A stretch of 64,000 nt of DNA, taken from Acidimicrobiia bacterium (GTDB lineage Bacteria; Actinomycetota; Acidimicrobiia; Acidimicrobiales; Aldehydirespiratoraceae). How positions within the stretch are numbered: position 1 is the first letter of the stretch; each line of letters begins with the position of its first letter. The notes beneath the pieces were generated by a model, which did not search any database, had not been told where the DNA came from, and was given only the letters and a program-made list of their open reading frames with translations. The stretch covers positions 177,007-241,006 of the forward strand of contig JAJEJB010000031.1 of NCBI GenBank assembly GCA_022828135.1, in the 5' to 3' direction. Both the position numbers and the translations under genes were made by a program. Of this stretch, positions 43,155 through 50,876 are shown in pieces.

Positions 43155-44063
43155 TCAGTCGGAAACGGCTGCGATGATCACCCGCCGGTGAGGATCCTCT
43201 CCTTCGCTCCGACTCTCCACATTGCTCATTCCGGAGATGACATCGTGGACTATCTTGCGATCCATCCGGTTCATCGGCTCAAGGGCGATGTCCGATCGCG
43301 TCTCGATGGACTCCTCAGCCACCTTGCGAGTGAATTCTGCCAGCGCTGAGGCACGGCGAGCACGAACACCGCCCACGTCCATGCGGATCTTTCCTTCCCT
43401 GGTCGTTCCACCGGATCGTTGCAACACCGTTCGAACCAGCTCATCAATCGCTTGGGCTGTACCACCGCGGCGCCCGATCAGGATCCCGATCCCGTCTCCG
43501 TTTGCCTCGATTCGCATGATGCCGTTCTCCAAGTCATGCCGCTTGAACGTGACGGCAATGCCCAGCGATTCTGTGATACCCCGAACGAAGGCCTCGGCAA
43601 GGTCGGCTTGCTCCAATAGCGAAGGACCTCTACTTTGATCAATTGTCATGGCTTTTGCACTCTCTTTCGTATCACGTGCCTTCAGGCCTTCTTCCTGGGG
43701 TTTGTCCCGAGCACCGTTTCCAGCGCTAGCAGACCGTTGGGGCTCCGAACCAGCCGAGCCCTTCCGACGGGAGCGGGCAACTGGTTCCGGTGCTGCCTCG
43801 CCGGCCGACCGCGAGGACTCGGACCGTCTTGAGGATCCTGACCTGCGGCTGTTGTGACCTCGGTTCCTACCATCTTTCGGACGCACCGGTGTGGGGAGCA
43901 CTCGAGCCCGCACTCGAGCTTCCTGCTTGATCCTCCCGAACAGCCCCATCCTTCCTTCTGAGAGCACCTCGAACTCTGCGTCCGACTCGTCGACACCAAG
44001 ATGAACGAGAGCTTGCTCCTTGGCGCTTTCAACCGTTGTCGCTCTGACTTCCAACCATTCCAT
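43155..44063 (-). CDS. jag: Jag / KhpB-like RNA-binding protein
   Basis: The ATG at 44063, preceded by AAGGAG, gives 302 aa; the frame is open upstream, antisense-like and Arg-rich, and is not used. Domain order: Jag-N (about residues 1-50, MEWLEVRATTVESAKEQAL), a basic, Ser-rich linker (about 52-135), a KH domain with IGILIGRRGGTAQAIDEL (the GxxG loop) and an R3H domain with RRASALAEFTRKVAEES and MNRMDRKIVH. KhpB proteins act on RNA in cell elongation control. The linker is longer than in Firmicutes. The gene is 31 nt after yidC. Confidence 0.92.
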   Translation of the reverse strand: MEWLEVRATTVESAKEQALVHLGVDESDAEFEVLSEGRMGLFGRIKQEARVRARVLPTPVRPKDGRNRGHNSRRSGSSRRSESSRSAGEAAPEPVARSRRKGSAGSEPQRSASAGNGARDKPQEEGLKARDTKESAKAMTIDQSRGPSLLEQADLAEAFVRGITESLGIAVTFKRHDLENGIMRIEANGDGIGILIGRRGGTAQAIDELVRTVLQRSGGTTREGKIRMDVGGVRARRASALAEFTRKVAEESIETRSDIALEPMNRMDRKIVHDVISGMSNVESRSEGEDPHRRVIIAAVSD

Positions 44064-44094
44064 TCCAAAAGAACTCCTTCGTGCGGCGCGCGAG

Positions 44095-45300
44095 TCAGCG
44101 CCTCTTCCTCTTGCTACGGCTGCGGTTCTGGCTGGGACGCTTCGCTCCCGAGCCAGGCGGTGTGACGCGGCCACCGCCGGACCGGTTGCCGGAACGGCCT
44201 CGCGAGGGGGCTTTGCCGGTCCGTCCCCGTTGTTCTGTCGACTTTGCCTGCGGAGGTGTCCTCCTCCGCGTGGGCGCCTTGTCGGTGCCCTGGGTTCGTT
44301 TCCGTGCAGGCGCCTTGGCTTTGGACGGTTTCGCGTCCCTTCGCGGCGTCGGAGCACCCTTGCCCTCAGTCACCGATTTCGGCGAGCGATCCTGGGTGCC
44401 AGCGGTACCGGTGCCTTCGGCCTCGGTGGCCGCTCGCTGCTTGGCAACCTGCGCTCCGAGAGAATCCTCTCCCCGGTAGAAGGACCTGGTGATGTAGGCC
44501 TGTTGTGCGATCCGGACCCCGTTCGAGACGATGAAGTAGATGACCACCGCGGCCGGGATCCCATAGGAGATGACCGGCAAGATGTACGGGATCAGCTTCA
44601 TCATCATCTGCTGCTGCGGATTGACTGCAGCGACGTTCTGCCGGCCTTGGATCTGCCGCTGTTGATAGAGGCCGGTGACCAGCACGACCACCATCATCAC
44701 CAAGTAGGGGAGCGCCGTGACGACACCGGCAGCCATAGCCGAACTCGCGCTCCGGGACAGGTCGACGCCCCACGAGACCATCTCGACGTTGTCGCTCAAG
44801 CGTGCGTAGAAGTCGCTGTCCCTGGACAGGAAGTCCGGATCGAACGGAAGCTCGCCCCTGGAGATCGGGGTCTCGGCGTACTCAGCCACCCCACCGGACG
44901 CGCTGTCGGCGAAGCGGCGCGACGTGAACCCGATCTGGGTGCCTATCTCCGTCGTGCGTCTCGTGAGTCCATGCACGACCCGGTACATGACGAGAAATAT
45001 CGGGCCCTGCACGAGCATCGGGAGCAGGCACCCGGCCGGGTTGACCCCGTGCTCCTTGTAATAGGCCATGGTGGCCTCATTCGAGGCCTGCCGATCGCCC
45101 TTGTACTGATTCTGGAGCTTCTTTATCTCAGGCATGTGCTGTTGCATCTGCAGCATGCTTCGCGTCGTCTTCAGAGTCAGAGGGGTCACCGCAATCATGG
45201 CGGCCAGGGTCAGGAAGGCAATGGCCATGCCGTAGGACGGCCACAGTGAGTAGAGCCAGGCCAGTACCGCGGTAACGACGTCGAACAGAGGATCAAACAT
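44095..45300 (-). CDS. yidC: Membrane protein insertase YidC
   Basis: Inserts membrane proteins with or after the Sec translocon. The 401-aa protein has five membrane spans: after the start, at about residues 20-40, then 95-115 after the cytoplasmic hairpin ([24 protein letters not shown]), 195-225, 235-255 and 270-290. The span-1 segment [11 protein letters not shown] and [20 protein letters not shown] are YidC landmarks. A periplasmic insert of about 70 residues follows span 2. The C-terminal tail of about 110 residues is very basic (Lys/Arg/Gly), as expected for ribosome contact. It overlaps yidD by 8 nt. Confidence 0.95.
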   Translation of the reverse strand: MFDPLFDVVTAVLAWLYSLWPSYGMAIAFLTLAAMIAVTPLTLKTTRSMLQMQQHMPEIKKLQNQYKGDRQASNEATMAYYKEHGVNPAGCLLPMLVQGPIFLVMYRVVHGLTRRTTEIGTQIGFTSRRFADSASGGVAEYAETPISRGELPFDPDFLSRDSDFYARLSDNVEMVSWGVDLSRSASSAMAAGVVTALPYLVMMVVVLVTGLYQQRQIQGRQNVAAVNPQQQMMMKLIPYILPVISYGIPAAVVIYFIVSNGVRIAQQAYITRSFYRGEDSLGAQVAKQRAATEAEGTGTAGTQDRSPKSVTEGKGAPTPRRDAKPSKAKAPARKRTQGTDKAPTRRRTPPQAKSTEQRGRTGKAPSRGRSGNRSGGGRVTPPGSGAKRPSQNRSRSKRKRR

Positions 45301-45559
45301 CGGAGGTCTCCCCCGTTACGGCCGCGACTCGCCGGACATCAGGCACCGGGTCCAGCCCCATCGAGCCCCACGGGTGACAGCGGACCAGGCGGCATGCCGT
45401 CAGCCACGCGCCACGCACCGAGCCGTGCTTCTGCAGCGCCTCGAGCGCATAGGCCGAACACGACGGCATATACCGGCACATCGACGGGCGCCCGGCCCGG
45501 GCCAACTGGTAGGCCCGTACTGCACGGCAGGCGAGTCGTGTCGGAAGCCGGCGCTTCAC
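45293..45559 (-). CDS. yidD: Membrane protein insertion efficiency factor YidD
   Basis: The 88-aa protein has the YidD motif: [27 protein letters not shown] in pieces and a C-terminal [14 protein letters not shown]. Three cysteines are in the conserved CRYxPSCSxYAxEA region and the RCHPW motif. It helps YidC. The GTG start overlaps the rnpA stop by four bases, and its end overlaps the yidC start by 8 nt. Confidence 0.95.
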   Translation of the reverse strand: MKRRLPTRLACRAVRAYQLARAGRPSMCRYMPSCSAYALEALQKHGSVRGAWLTACRLVRCHPWGSMGLDPVPDVRRVAAVTGETSDV

Positions 45560-45879
45560 CGGACGTCCCCCAGCAGCTCCCCCAAGGTCGTCCGGAGCTC
45601 AGCGGTTGACAGGCCTTCCAGCGACGACGAGATGCCCAGGCGATACTCCCCATCGGACAATGCGATCGTTCCGTCGGCAGCAAGCTCGCGCAGAGCCTCC
45701 CGCACCCGTCGACGAGCTCGATTGCGCACAACTGCCGTCCCCACCGACTTCGGCACCGCGAACAGGACGCGTGCGTCCGTCGGAGTAGCACGGTACGAAA
45801 CCCTGAGAGGACCGCGGCGGACGCTGACCGGCATTCGGGGTTCGTGACACGCGCGGCGGCTGATCGCCGAGCCGTTCAC
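45556..45879 (-). CDS. rnpA: Ribonuclease P protein component
   Basis: Binds the RNA subunit of RNase P in tRNA 5' maturation. The 107-aa protein carries the RNR motif [17 protein letters not shown] (about residues 50-66). Its N-terminus lacks a recognisable first helix (the RLRR..DF segment) and begins with an unrelated [16 protein letters not shown] before [12 protein letters not shown]. The GTG start overlaps the rpmH stop by four bases (GTGA), so the upstream end is constrained by coupling. It may tolerate a divergent first strand. Confidence 0.9.
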   Translation of the reverse strand: MNGSAISRRACHEPRMPVSVRRGPLRVSYRATPTDARVLFAVPKSVGTAVVRNRARRRVREALRELAADGTIALSDGEYRLGISSSLEGLSTAELRTTLGELLGDVR

Positions 45880-46010
45880 GCGGCCAGTCGGCTTCGCCCT
45901 CTGCGGCGGCGGGCACGCAGCACAGCACGCCCTCCGCGTGTCCTCATTCTGGCTCGAAACCCGTGTTTCTTATGCCTTTTTCTTACATTCGGCTGAAAAG
46001 GGCGCTTCAT
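45876..46010 (-). CDS. rpmH: 50S ribosomal protein L34
   Basis: The ATG at 46010 with GGAGGA upstream gives the normal 44 aa: [18 protein letters not shown] followed by [17 protein letters not shown]. The open frame extends upstream to 46127, but that is not needed. It is the first gene left of the origin on the minus strand and is coupled to rnpA, yidD and yidC by overlapping start and stop codons. Confidence 0.95.
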   Translation of the reverse strand: MKRPFQPNVRKRHKKHGFRARMRTRGGRAVLRARRRRGRSRLAA

Positions 46011-46419
46011 GAAGATCCTCCTCGGCCTGCTCCGATTCGAGCACGCCACAAGAGCCGCCATCCGGGTCGATGCTGTGGATGAACGGCGGTCGGCATCCAC
46101 CGTAGGGCTGACCCTGCGTTGCGACAACCAACCGGCTCAGACAGGCGCCGCGACCCATCCGCCAGCCACCGGTCTCGCACCGGATCAAAGAACATCAATG
46201 TCATACATCTTACGTGCATGTAGTTAACTTGGACTTCATCCAGCCTGAACTAGTCATTTACCGGCACTCCGGCGTCGGACTTGCAGCCGATGTGGATGCT
46301 GCTACGTTCCGCTGGTCACCACCGCAACCGGATCTGGGTCCCGCCCTCCTCCACTAAGGGACCACGGAGATCTCTTGTCCACATCTGTGGATGATTCTGT
46401 GGAGAAAGGAGATCGACAG
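46011..46419 (+). other. Probable origin/dnaA regulatory region (rpmH-dnaA intergenic)
   Basis: Transcription diverges here. DnaA-box-like 9-mers are TTGTCCACA (46375-46383, the actinobacterial form) and, on the minus strand, TCATCCACA (46074-46082), GCATCCACA (46291-46299), TCATCCACA (46386-46394) and TTCTCCACA (46398-46406). Three lie within 32 nt, just before the dnaA ribosome binding site, and could serve DnaA autoregulation. An AT-rich stretch at 46188-46262 could be an unwinding element. No coding frame is convincing. Gene polarity supports an origin in this area, with the dnaA-dnaN gap as the alternative. Confidence 0.65.
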
Positions 46420-47811
46420 GTGAACACCGACGCCGAGGCGGAGCGGATATGGACTAGTTGCGCCCAGAGCATCCGCAGCCAGGTGAGCGACGCCGTGTGG
46501 AGAACCACCTTCAGCGGTGCCCGAGCAACCGCCTTCGACCAGCGCTCCCTGACGCTGGTTGTGCCGACCAGCCTCCAGAAGGCCCGGATCGAGCGCCGCT
46601 ATTTCGATCTGTTGACCGACGCCCTGGACGAAGCTGAGCCGGACGTGATGGTTCGGATCGAGATCGACCCGGACTGGGACGAGAGCAACGACTTCTCCGT
46701 TGCCGACGTTGCAGCTCCAACGGAGGAAGCTCCGACGTTGCGTGATAGCCACCGCGAATCGGCAGCCACAGGCACCAACGGAGATTCCGGACCCCATGCT
46801 CGCCTGACTTTCGAGCAGTTTGTGACCGGAACCTCCAACCGGTTCTCGCACGCGGCGGCGCTCGCGGTGGCCGAGACCCCGGCCGGGCCGTACAACCCGC
46901 TGTTGATCCACGGAGATTCCGGGCTCGGAAAGACCCACCTTCTGAGGGCCATCGCTCACTACGTGAACCACCACTACCCCTCGTACAAGGTGCGCTACGT
47001 CACTAGCGAGACCTTCCTGAACGAGTTCGTGCAGGCGATACGGAACAGTACGCAACCGGAGTTCAAGCTCCTGTACCGGAGCAACGATGTGCTTCTGGTC
47101 GACGACATCCAGTTCATGGAGGGCAAGGACGGTCTGCAGGAGGAGTTCTTCCACACGTTCAACGACCTTCTGCAGAACGGCGCGCAGATCGTCCTCTCCT
47201 CCGATCGCTCTCCTGATGCAATGCCCACTCTGGAGGATCGGCTCCGAAGCAGGTTCAAGTCGGGCCTGATCACAGACATCCAGCCCCCGGACCTGGTCAC
47301 CCGACTAGCCATCCTGGAGAAGAAGGCCGAGTCGGCGGCCATTGAGATCCCAAGCGAAGTCCTCTCATTCATCGCTGAGAACGTCACCGACTCGATCCGT
47401 GAACTCGAAGGAGCCCTCATCAAGGTCACGGCGTACGCCAACATCACCGGTCAGCCATGCTCCTACGAGCTCGCCAAACGCGTCCTGGCCGACTTGATAG
47501 GCAACACCGTCAAAGCACCGGTCACGGTCAGAAGCATCCTCGCCGCCACGGCCGAGCTCTTCAGCTTCTCGGTGGAACAGATCACCGGAGGCAGCCGGCG
47601 CCGGCCCCTCGTCGACGCACGCCAGATCGCCATGTACGTAACCAGGAACATGACCGACTTGTCCTACCCAGAGATCGGCAGGGCCTTCGGCAACCGCGAC
47701 CACACCACCGTCATCCACGCCGTACGCAAGATCGAACACCACATGACCGAACGCAAGGACATTTTCGACAAGATCCAGGACCTTCAAAGGCGGGTCGGGG
47801 AAATCTCGTGA
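46420..47811 (+). CDS. dnaA: Chromosomal replication initiator DnaA
   Basis: AAA+ initiator that binds DnaA boxes. The GTG at 46420 follows AAAGGAG at 9 nt and gives 463 aa; a TTG at 46375 opens the frame earlier but overlaps a DnaA box. Domain I is about residues 1-80, a variable linker follows, the AAA+ domain starts at FEQFVTGTSNRFSHAAALAVAE with Walker A GDSGLGKTH and Walker B VLLVDDIQFM, the arginine-finger region is TLEDRLRSRFKSGL, and domain IV has the DNA-binding signature DLSYPEIGRAFGNRDHTTVIHA in pieces. Confidence 0.97.
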   Translation: MNTDAEAERIWTSCAQSIRSQVSDAVWRTTFSGARATAFDQRSLTLVVPTSLQKARIERRYFDLLTDALDEAEPDVMVRIEIDPDWDESNDFSVADVAAPTEEAPTLRDSHRESAATGTNGDSGPHARLTFEQFVTGTSNRFSHAAALAVAETPAGPYNPLLIHGDSGLGKTHLLRAIAHYVNHHYPSYKVRYVTSETFLNEFVQAIRNSTQPEFKLLYRSNDVLLVDDIQFMEGKDGLQEEFFHTFNDLLQNGAQIVLSSDRSPDAMPTLEDRLRSRFKSGLITDIQPPDLVTRLAILEKKAESAAIEIPSEVLSFIAENVTDSIRELEGALIKVTAYANITGQPCSYELAKRVLADLIGNTVKAPVTVRSILAATAELFSFSVEQITGGSRRRPLVDARQIAMYVTRNMTDLSYPEIGRAFGNRDHTTVIHAVRKIEHHMTERKDIFDKIQDLQRRVGEIS

Positions 47812-48059
47812 GCCCAGTCCACCGGGCACAGGGGAGAACCATGGGGACCGCTGCCCCCTCGCCTCTGGACAACTGTGCCAAACAACACCGGAAGCAACAC
47901 CCAGTCGGCAACGCGGCGCCGGTCCACTGAACGGCACAGCAAATCTGGGCATATCAGAAGCGCTGTGATTCCAAGGCGAGTCGACCCAAATCCCCAATCC
48001 ACAGTGCCTAATGTCCTCTACAACCCTTTGAATCCAGCTAGAGGAGAAGCAAGAAGATC
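47812..48059 (+). other. dnaA-dnaN intergenic region, possible origin part
   Basis: About 248 nt. Two weak DnaA-box-like sites are seen: TCTGGACAA at 47864-47872 (reverse TTGTCCAGA) and CAATCCACA at 47995-48003. In mycobacteria oriC lies here, but this gap is short and has few boxes. The dnaN ribosome binding site GAGGAG is at its end. No coding frame was seen. Confidence 0.5.
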
Positions 48060-49196
48060 ATGGGCATGAAGTTCCGTTGCGAACGAGACACTCTCTTGGA
48101 TGCTCTGACGGTCGCGGTGCGGGCCGCGGCGGGCGTCAGCTCGAACCGGGCCGCGCTGACAGGAGCTCATCTCGACCTGACTGAGGGCGTTCTCACCGTC
48201 ACCGGCAGTGACCTCGACTTGACGCTGTCGGTTACGGCTGAGGTGCTGGGCACCGCCGGCGGCGCCGCTGTGACACCAGCCCGGCTGCTGACCGATGTGG
48301 TCCGGGCGGTTCCGGCCGGAGCGGTGGAGTTCTCGGTGACTGAGGGTGAGGCCTCGATCGTGGCCGGGTCGTCGGAGTTCTCGATCCGGTTGATTCCCGA
48401 GGAGGACTACCCGCAGCTGTCGTTCACCCAGGAGGCAGGCGACGACGGCGACTCGGCGGCGTTCAGTCCGGCAGTCACGTTCAGCGGGGCCGAGTTCCGG
48501 GATGCGCTCAGCCAGGTCGTCAGGTCGGCTTCGTCGGATGATTCCAGGCCGATCCTCACTGGTGTGCTCATGGCCTCGGAGGGCGAGGGCCGGCTGCGGC
48601 TGGTCTCGACGGATTCGTACCGGCTCTCGGTGCGGGATCTTGAGGGCTCGTCGATCCTCGGTGAGCACCAGAAAGTGCTGGTGCCGAGTCGCGCCCTCGG
48701 TGAGTTGCAGCGGCTGATCGCGGATTCGGATGAAGTGACCTTGAAGCTGGCCGAGCACTATGCGCAGTTCGTGGTGGGAAGCGTCCAGCTGACTACTCGG
48801 CTGATCCCGGGGGACTTTCCCAACTACCAGGGCCTGATCCCGACCGACCACCCCAATTGCCTGACCGCCAATCGCGAGCAGCTGCTCGAAGTCGTTCGGC
48901 GGGTACGCCTGCTTGCCCAGGACTCGACGCCGGTCCGGTTGGTGATGAGCGACGGGAGCCTCGAGGTCATTGCCATAACCCATGACGTCGGCAAGGCGAA
49001 CGAATCCATGGAGGCCAGCTACACGGGTGAGGATCTGACCGTCGCGTTCAACCCCGGCTACCTGATCGATGGCATCGAGGCCACCACCGGCGAGGAAGTC
49101 ACGCTGGAGACGGCTGATGCGGTGAAGCCAGCCCTGCTTCGTTCGGTGGGGGACGAGGGGTTCCTCTACTTGCTTATGCCGGTGCGGGTTAGCTGA
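48060..49196 (+). CDS. dnaN: DNA polymerase III sliding clamp (beta subunit)
   Basis: Ring-shaped processivity factor. The 378-aa protein starts at ATG 48060, with a second ATG two codons later. Its three repeated clamp domains cover about residues 1-120, 130-250 and 255-378. Landmarks are MKFRCERDTLLDAL, SYRLSVRDLE, GDFPNYQGLIPTDHP (about 252-266) and the end motif FLYLLMPVRVS, which resembles the conserved YMLMPMRL. Normal length for actinobacterial DnaN. The stop lies in the first unit of a 17-nt tandem repeat. Confidence 0.96.
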   Translation: MGMKFRCERDTLLDALTVAVRAAAGVSSNRAALTGAHLDLTEGVLTVTGSDLDLTLSVTAEVLGTAGGAAVTPARLLTDVVRAVPAGAVEFSVTEGEASIVAGSSEFSIRLIPEEDYPQLSFTQEAGDDGDSAAFSPAVTFSGAEFRDALSQVVRSASSDDSRPILTGVLMASEGEGRLRLVSTDSYRLSVRDLEGSSILGEHQKVLVPSRALGELQRLIADSDEVTLKLAEHYAQFVVGSVQLTTRLIPGDFPNYQGLIPTDHPNCLTANREQLLEVVRRVRLLAQDSTPVRLVMSDGSLEVIAITHDVGKANESMEASYTGEDLTVAFNPGYLIDGIEATTGEEVTLETADAVKPALLRSVGDEGFLYLLMPVRVS

Positions 49197-49234
49197 TCGT
49201 GCGCGTGGGCTGATCGTGCGCGTGGGCTGATCGT
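49192..49234 (+). repeat. 17-nt tandem repeat between dnaN and recF
   Basis: GCTGATCGTGCGCGTGG occurs at 49192-49208 and 49209-49225, and its first nine bases recur at 49226-49234. The dnaN stop codon TGA lies in the first unit. The next unit would re-create the same stop in another frame. Confidence 0.92.
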
Positions 49235-49247
49235 TCGGGCGTCGGCC

Positions 49248-50333
49248 GTGCGGGTCTGCTCGCTATCGCTTCTCGACTTCCGGTCCTATGCCGAAGCCGA
49301 GGTCGTCTTCGCCCCGGGCATGACGGCGATCACTGGGCCGAACGGTCATGGTAAGACCAACCTGCTTGAGGCTCTGGGCTTTGCCGCCGGCCTGGGTTCG
49401 TTCCGCGGCGCCTCCGATGCGGCCCTCATACGTGACGGGGCATCAGCGGCGGTCATTCGCTGCTCGGGGCTCGGAGACGGCGACCGCGAGGTATTGATCG
49501 AGGTGGAACTGGCCCGGGCCCGACCGAACCGGGTGAGGGTGAACCGGCAACCGGTGGCGCGGCGCCGTGACTTGCTTGGAGTGCTCACGGCAACGGCCTT
49601 CTCGCCGGAGGACCTCGAATTGGTGAAGGGCGAGCCCTCAGTCCGGCGACGATGGATGGATGACGCCCTGGCGGCAGTCCGGCCGGCCTGGGGGGCGCTG
49701 CGCAGCGAGTTGGACCGGATCCTTCGCCAACGCAACACCCTGCTGCGGCAGGCACAGGGCCGCGCTGTTGGTGACGTGGCCATCACCCTGGACGTGTGGG
49801 ACGACAAGCTGGCCGCGACGGGCGACGAGCTCCGCATGCGGCGCCGTGACCTGCTGGCTGCGATGGAGCCCCGGATCCAGAGTCACTACGGCCACATCTC
49901 CCAGCGCCAGGGCGACGCCGGTGTGACCTACCTCTCGTCCTGGGGGGAGGACTCGCTGGCTGGCGCACTGGCCGCGGCCCGGCCGGAGGATCTCAAGCGA
50001 TCCACGAGCACGGTGGGTCCCCATCGCGACGACGTCCTGCTGCAGGTGGGAGGATTTCCGGCCCGAAGCCACGCCTCTCAAGGAGAGCAGAGGTCCCTGG
50101 CGTTGGCCCTGCGATTGGCGGTGGATGCGGAAGTTCGCGAGTGCCGGGGCGTGGAGCCGATGTTGTTGCTCGACGACGTGTTCTCAGAACTGGACGCCGG
50201 CCGGGCGGCCGCCTTGTTGGAGACGCTCCCGCCCGGTCAGCGGATCCTCACCACCGCGGCCTCTGAGCTGCCTGCGGGCGTCCAGCCCCACCAGTTGATC
50301 CGGGTCGCCAACGGCACCGCTAGGTCGTTGTGA
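49248..50333 (+). CDS. recF: DNA replication and repair protein RecF
   Basis: SMC-like ATPase that helps RecA loading at gaps. The 361-aa protein starts at GTG 49248. It has the LLDFRSYAEAEVVF start, Walker A GPNGHGKTNLLEAL (about residues 29-42), the signature region ASQGEQRSLALALRLA and Walker B MLLLDDVFSELDAGR with the D-loop. LTATAFSPEDLELVKGEPSVRRRWMDD in pieces is typical of RecF. It follows dnaN after the 17-nt repeat. Confidence 0.95.
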   Translation: MRVCSLSLLDFRSYAEAEVVFAPGMTAITGPNGHGKTNLLEALGFAAGLGSFRGASDAALIRDGASAAVIRCSGLGDGDREVLIEVELARARPNRVRVNRQPVARRRDLLGVLTATAFSPEDLELVKGEPSVRRRWMDDALAAVRPAWGALRSELDRILRQRNTLLRQAQGRAVGDVAITLDVWDDKLAATGDELRMRRRDLLAAMEPRIQSHYGHISQRQGDAGVTYLSSWGEDSLAGALAAARPEDLKRSTSTVGPHRDDVLLQVGGFPARSHASQGEQRSLALALRLAVDAEVRECRGVEPMLLLDDVFSELDAGRAAALLETLPPGQRILTTAASELPAGVQPHQLIRVANGTARSL

Positions 50334-50647
50334 TGGTGCCGGCGGGCGACGAACCCATCGAGCTGGCTGATGCTCTGGAGCGAGTGTTGGGCTCGCTCGG
50401 AGCGCCACCCGCCGACCTGCTGTCAACGGTGTTCCACCGGTGGGAGGAGGTGGTGGGGGCCGACGTGGCTCGGCATTGCCGGCCCGCCGCGGTGGAGGGG
50501 GACCGGCTGGTGATCGTGGCCTCCGATTCGATGTGGGCCAGCGAGGTGCGATGGCTTGCCGAACGGGTGCTGGAACGAGTCAATGAGCTGTCGTCCACCG
50601 ATCGGCTGACGTCGATTGCGGTGCGGGTGAGGCCGGTCGCGGACTAG
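50333..50647 (+). CDS. dciA: DUF721/DciA-like protein
   Basis: DciA proteins load the replicative helicase in bacteria without DnaC. The ATG at 50333 overlaps the recF stop by one base (TGATG) and gives 104 aa. The DUF721 core is visible as FHRWEEVVGADVARHCRPAAVEGDRLVIVASDSMWASEVRWL in pieces. It is shorter than the mycobacterial Rv0004 protein, which has an N-terminal extension absent here. Position recF-DUF721-gyrB is conserved. Confidence 0.85.
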   Translation: MVPAGDEPIELADALERVLGSLGAPPADLLSTVFHRWEEVVGADVARHCRPAAVEGDRLVIVASDSMWASEVRWLAERVLERVNELSSTDRLTSIAVRVRPVAD

Positions 50648-50876
50648 TCGAACAAAGTGCCATTCGGCCGATGCTCGCTGGTAGAATCACGGGCGTGATC
50701 GGTGGCTCGACGAAGGGCTCTGGCCCGGTTCGGCGCCCCCGGCTCGCCCGGTTCTTGTCTGCTTCGGCCGGGGCGTGCCAGCGAGTGCCCCGAGCCTCTG
50801 TGCAGTTCTGGCGGCAGACCTTCGATCCATCGTCGCCCGCGGCCAGCGGGACCATGTGAGGGAGGGTCTGTTCGGC
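50648..50876 (+). promoter_or_regulatory. dciA-gyrB intergenic region
   Basis: About 229 nt. The gyrB frame is open in part of it (from 50775), but that part lacks homology to GyrB. It probably holds the gyrBA promoter; no clear -10/-35 pair, hairpin or repeat was found. Confidence 0.35.
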
